Source of the DNA: GCA-003244245 sp963822695
GTDB lineage: Bacteria; Actinomycetota; Actinomycetes; Mycobacteriales; Pseudonocardiaceae
NCBI GenBank assembly: GCA_963822695.1
Contig: CAWGJH010000012.1
Coordinates: 49,330 to 113,329, forward strand
Direction of reading: 5' to 3'
Length of the DNA: 64,000 nt
Below are positions 61,104 to 64,000 of the stretch, piece after piece; position 1 is the stretch's first letter, and each line of letters starts with the position of its first letter. The translations under genes and the position numbers were made by a program. The notes below the pieces were generated by a model, which saw nothing but the letters and a program-made list of their open reading frames with translations, made no database searches and had not been told where the DNA came from.

Positions 61104-61523
61104 GTGGTGCGGGCCGAGACCGAGGACATCGCGCGGTGGTTCGAGATCGTCCAATGGCTGCAAGGCAGCTGGGTACCCGAAATTGTGACCGTGCTCGCTG
61201 AAGGCCCGACTCGTTTCCAGGATCTGGGCCGCGCCATCAGGGCGCAGAACACCGATCGCTGGTGGTTCACCCGCACATCCCAACTCTCGAACTCACAGCT
61301 GAGCCGCACTCTGCATGCCATGCACCGCGACGAGCTCATCTTGCGCCACGAGGATCGGTCCCGCGTGCCCATCACCGTCACCTACGAACTGTCGCCGCTG
61401 CTGCTCGACTTCCTCACCGGACCAATCGGCCCGGGAGCGGACTGGCTGCGGCACCACGACACGACAATAGAAAGGATTCGCGAACGGCACTGCCAACGAC
61501 GCGACGACCACAGCGAGAAGTAA
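61104..61523 (+). CDS. HxlR-type helix-turn-helix regulator
   Basis: 139 residues from GTG 61104 behind AGGAAAGG. Winged-helix pattern: WLQGSWVPEIVTVLAEGP, TRFQDLGRAI, LSNSQLSRTLHAMHRDELIL, VPITVTYELSPLLLDFL. The middle has a longer insertion (NTDRWWFTRTSQ) than usual HxlR proteins. It probably acts as a repressor or activator of a nearby promoter; no partner is evident. Confidence 0.75.
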   Translation: MVRAETEDIARWFEIVQWLQGSWVPEIVTVLAEGPTRFQDLGRAIRAQNTDRWWFTRTSQLSNSQLSRTLHAMHRDELILRHEDRSRVPITVTYELSPLLLDFLTGPIGPGADWLRHHDTTIERIRERHCQRRDDHSEK

Positions 61524-61598
61524 TCCACCACCCTTGCGCACAGTTACCCAGTGCCGGACCCGACGCCGCTCCCAGGGCGGACCCGCCGCGAGGAGACG

Positions 61599-62087
61599 AT
61601 GACCGTCTCTCCAGTCGAGCTGGTCGTGGCCTGGGCACTCACCGGCGCGGTCGCGGCCACCCTCACCGGTTGCGCGATACGGCACGGCGAGCAGCCAACC
61701 TCGCCTTGGTACACCCGGGCACAAGTCCTCACCACCGCCGTGCTGTTCGCGGCGGTGGCCTGGCGATTCGGGCCGAGGACGGTCTTGTTCGCGCCGAGTT
61801 GGCTCGCCGCTACCGGCGTCGCGCTGTTGTACACGGTGTTCCCCGGGCATCTCGGCGGTGACCTGAAAATCGCCGGCCCGATCGGGTTCCTGCTTGCCTG
61901 GCAAAGCTGGAACGCCCTGCTCACCGGCACCCTGCTCACCTGGGTACTCGCCGCCCTGGCGCTCCCGCTGAGCACCACGGCTTCACCCCGCACCGCTGTT
62001 CCGTCGCTGCCGCTCGCTCCCTTCCTCATCGGCGCCACCCTCGTCACCGCCCTGCTGCTTCCCTGGAACCCCCAGGGCGGGCGGTGA
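61599..62087 (+). CDS. A24 prepilin-peptidase-like protein lacking the first catalytic segment
   Basis: 162 residues from ATG 61599 with GAGGAGA upstream. Helices VVAWALTGAVAATLTGCAI, TVLFAPSWLAATGVALLY, and GGDLKIAGPIGFLLAW hold the second Asp motif (GGDLKIA). The segment with the first catalytic Asp (IDLxxNRxP in the gene at 53521) is missing. ALLYTVFPG follows directly after the helix where it should be, as if about 60 residues were deleted in frame. It should be inactive as a protease. Confidence 0.6.
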   Translation: MTVSPVELVVAWALTGAVAATLTGCAIRHGEQPTSPWYTRAQVLTTAVLFAAVAWRFGPRTVLFAPSWLAATGVALLYTVFPGHLGGDLKIAGPIGFLLAWQSWNALLTGTLLTWVLAALALPLSTTASPRTAVPSLPLAPFLIGATLVTALLLPWNPQGGR

Positions 62088-62330
62088 AGATGAGTCCGCG
62101 CCGGACACGTGCCGCGGGGAACGCGGGGAAGTGGACCATCATGTCAGGATGTGACGTGAGGAGCGGCCGGTGCCGGGACTCGATTCGGGTGAGTAACTCG
62201 GGTGTGCAGGTGCCAGTGGCGATGACCACGTAGGCGGCGTGGAGGTGCTCGGCGGCACCGAGTATCACCCCGGTTACCCGGCCGGCCGATCGCGTGATCC
62301 GGTCAACTCTGTTGGGGGACGATCGTCGTG

Positions 62331-62628
62331 ATGGTGGAGCCGGCCGCCCGCGCCGCGGTGGCCACCGCGTTCGACATCGCCGACGCTGAGCGGTTGCTGA
62401 TTCGGACCTTTCAGGCCCTCGGCGGGTGACACCGCCACCGCTGGTGGACTGAAGAACAGGATGCTCGCCTTGGACTCCTCCTTCGATGAAGCCAACTACG
62501 ATTGCTCAGCGTTCCGCGCCTTCCTGGCCCGCCTGCCCCACCGGGTCCGCGACATCGGAAAATCCGGCAAGGGACACCTCCGCATCCAGCTCAGAGAACC
62601 GGGTGAGGAGGGAATAGACGGGATCTGA
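62331..62628 (+). pseudogene. decayed gene with an OST-HTH/LOTUS-like domain
   Basis: From ATG 62331 comes EPAARAAVATAFDIADAERL, RTFQALGG and a stop. After a shift of frame the plus strand gives GLKNRMLALDSSFDEANYDC, SAFRAFLARLPHRVRDIG, GHLRIQLREPGE and TGA 62626. The FDEANY...FRAFLARLP pattern is that of the LOTUS domain found after NYN nucleases. The NYN part is not seen. The two pieces probably formed one gene. Confidence 0.45.
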
Positions 62629-62709
62629 CGGCAGCGCAGCGGTGCCTCACCCCCCTGGTCACCCGCTGTCCAGCAGTAAGGGCTCGGCGGCCCGCTACCG
62701 TGGCATACC

Positions 62710-63297
62710 ATGCCCACAAGGTCAACCGCACTCCATCCTGTCCGTCTCCTCCTGGAAGGCCTGCCCAAGGTAGGCAAGACCACCGTCGTGGAGCGACTGG
62801 TGGAGTTCCTGGTGGATGCTGATGTGCCGGTTGGCGGCTTCATCACCCGTGAGGTGCTCGGCGACGACGGGCGGCGGGTTGGTTTCAAAGTTCGTGATCT
62901 GACGGGCCCGGAAGCATGGCTAGCTCACCAAGACTTTAACACGGGTATCCAAGTAGGTCGCTTTAGTGTTGATATAGCCGCATTCGAGCAAGTTGGACTA
63001 GTGGCCCTGGAGAAAGAAAAACTGCTTGTACGAAATCAGGTTGGCGTGGTGATCATCGACGAGATCGCCCGCATGGAGCTGGCGTCTCCTGGTTTTGCGC
63101 AAACCGTAGAAGCAATGTTCGCTAGCCCGCTGACAGTGGTAGCTACGGTTCACGTACATGAGCATCCAGTGACCGATGCGTTGAAGCGTCGCCACGACAT
63201 CGAGGTGGTAACCGTGACGCAGGCCAACCGCGACGGCCTACCCGCGCGGCTGTTCCATCAACTTACAGGCTCGGCAACTCAAGGTGACTCAGGTTAG
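62710..63297 (+). CDS. THEP1-type nucleoside triphosphatase
   Basis: 195 residues from ATG 62710. NTPase family PF03266: Walker A LEGLPKVGKTTVVERLVEF, GGFITREVLGDDGRR, Walker B VVIIDEIARMEL, ATVHVHEHPVTDALKRR. It hydrolyses various NTPs and may act in nucleotide or RNA-linked processes. The second half of the gene is A/T-richer than the first, suggesting recombination. Convergent with the partial regulator gene at 63386. Confidence 0.88.
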   Translation: MPTRSTALHPVRLLLEGLPKVGKTTVVERLVEFLVDADVPVGGFITREVLGDDGRRVGFKVRDLTGPEAWLAHQDFNTGIQVGRFSVDIAAFEQVGLVALEKEKLLVRNQVGVVIIDEIARMELASPGFAQTVEAMFASPLTVVATVHVHEHPVTDALKRRHDIEVVTVTQANRDGLPARLFHQLTGSATQGDSG

Positions 63298-63385
63298 TCG
63301 CCATTTCGCTGTGTCGATCAGCCAATTCTTTCGTCGTCCCGAGTTGAGGATACTTGTGTCGCATGCACACCATCAGATCCCCCAG

Positions 63386-64000
63386 TCAACTGAGTACCGA
63401 CCCAGTAATGCGCTCCGCGCTGAGCGCTTGCTCTATTTGTTCGACCGCATCGTCGGGTTGTCCAAGTTCAACGTGCGCTAGCGCAAGGTCGAGCCGAGCA
63501 ATGGCCTCTCTCGTTGGTGAACGCTCAGATAGGCCAACGTCGCCATAGAAGGCGATGGCTTCTTTGGCATACAGCGCGGCCCTATCGGGCTGACCAAGCC
63601 AAATGTACGAAGAAGCCGCATAGGAAGCCAACCGCCCGTAATCGACCGCGAACAAGCCAGAACCCTGGTGATCGAGCTGGTCAAATCTAGTTTGGGCTTC
63701 TTTCAGTACATCCTGGAACTGATCAGAACAGCCGATTTTGGCATAAGATCGAGAAAGCTGAACGCTTACTCTCACCGCTACGGCACTGCCCTGGGGCGCT
63801 TGTTTGAGACCACGCTCAGCCGCATCTTTAGCCGCAGAGGGCTGATTGCTGTACGTGGAAATGGTGGCTCTGGCATCCATGGCCCAGGAACAGATCTCGT
63901 GGTCCTCCGCTTGCCAGCCATGCTCCCACGCATCAAGGCAATGCGCCTCGGCCGTTACTGGATCACCAAGACCGTTCGACAACCAGGCCAGGATAACGCT
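63386..64000 (-). CDS. C-terminal part of an XRE/TPR-type regulator, runs off the window
   Basis: The open frame continues to the window end without a start. Helical TPR-like repeats: AEAHCLDAWEHGWQAEDHEI, AKDAAERGLKQAP, DVLKEAQTRFDQLDHQGSG, AALYAKEAIAFYGDVGLSE, ALAHVELGQPDDAVEQIEQA. These match the sensor domain of large actinobacterial XRE regulators in pattern (compare 50716-52203). The HTH would lie beyond position 64000. Its codon use and A/T content differ from the GC-rich neighbours. Confidence 0.7.
   Translation of the reverse strand, partial: SVILAWLSNGLGDPVTAEAHCLDAWEHGWQAEDHEICSWAMDARATISTYSNQPSAAKDAAERGLKQAPQGSAVAVRVSVQLSRSYAKIGCSDQFQDVLKEAQTRFDQLDHQGSGLFAVDYGRLASYAASSYIWLGQPDRAALYAKEAIAFYGDVGLSERSPTREAIARLDLALAHVELGQPDDAVEQIEQALSAERITGSVLS

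Noticed and set aside
60754..61188. 144-codon plus-strand frame ahead of the HxlR gene
   Set aside because: It overlaps the clear start of the HxlR gene in another frame and lacks motifs.
62044..62268. 74-codon minus-strand frame overlapping the A24-like gene end
   Set aside because: Composition is passable (AYVVIATGTCTPELL) but no ribosome site; it overlaps the plus-strand gene and matches no family I know.

Overview
This window looks like part of a high-GC actinomycete chromosome, most likely a member of the Pseudonocardiales. That is an inference from the GC-rich codon use, the many XRE/TPR-type regulators of 480-500 residues paired with small PrimPol-like proteins, the GAF-ANTAR/STAS/anti-sigma regulators and the MAB_1171c-type membrane protein. 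No rRNA, complete tRNA or CRISPR array was seen. The window alternates between a compact, intact gene cluster and accessory, partly decayed segments.

1-17 kb is accessory. It holds two copies of a recurring module: an XRE/TPR regulator, a catalytically degenerate PrimPol-like protein and a small basic protein whose start overlaps the PrimPol stop. It also holds a frameshifted XRE gene, a 34-bp inverted repeat, Tn3 and IS6 remnants, an orphan FtsK/Tra-like membrane protein, msrA, an acyltransferase, and a low-GC two-component system preceded by a Cys-rich secreted protein. 17-26 kb carries an RCK-type channel-like protein without the normal selectivity filter. It also carries a two-gene RiPP-like locus (an 88-residue precursor ending in Cys-Cys-Gly, overlapping a SagB-type dehydrogenase with an N-terminal winged-helix-like region), an acetoacetate-decarboxylase-like protein, and a GAF-ANTAR, STAS and anti-sigma ATPase trio. 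26-33 kb has a group II intron remnant, two hsp20 genes sharing an operator-like palindrome, a decayed AI-2E transporter, and a ribbon-helix-helix regulator with a PHB-depolymerase-like esterase.

33.6-46.7 kb is the best-preserved part. Two GT2 genes face an operon of ten reading frames, most of them overlapping by 4 nt. It encodes a UDP-glucuronate-decarboxylase-like enzyme, a NodU/TobZ carbamoyltransferase, a GT2-GmhB fusion, two GT9 and two GT4-like glycosyltransferases, GmhA, HldE and an SDR. Together they provide every step of ADP-heptose synthesis from sedoheptulose-7-phosphate up to the optional epimerase, plus transfer and carbamoylation, in what should be an LPS-less organism. A stress-type SDR follows.

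47-64 kb is accessory again. It contains small disordered and membrane proteins, a NUDIX/XRE convergent pair beside a serine-recombinase relic, a CxxC-repeat ORF, and a 3'-tRNA-Lys-like sequence that resembles an att site of an integrative element. It also contains two A24 prepilin-peptidase-like genes (one lacking a catalytic Asp), a third, broken copy of the regulator-PrimPol-small-protein module, and an XRE / M78 metallopeptidase / MAB_1171c / amidohydrolase operon. After these come an HxlR regulator, a decayed LOTUS-domain gene, a THEP1-type NTPase and the 3' end of another XRE/TPR-type regulator running off the window. Most frameshifts fall in the accessory regions and none in the sugar cluster, so real island decay is more likely than uniform sequencing error.
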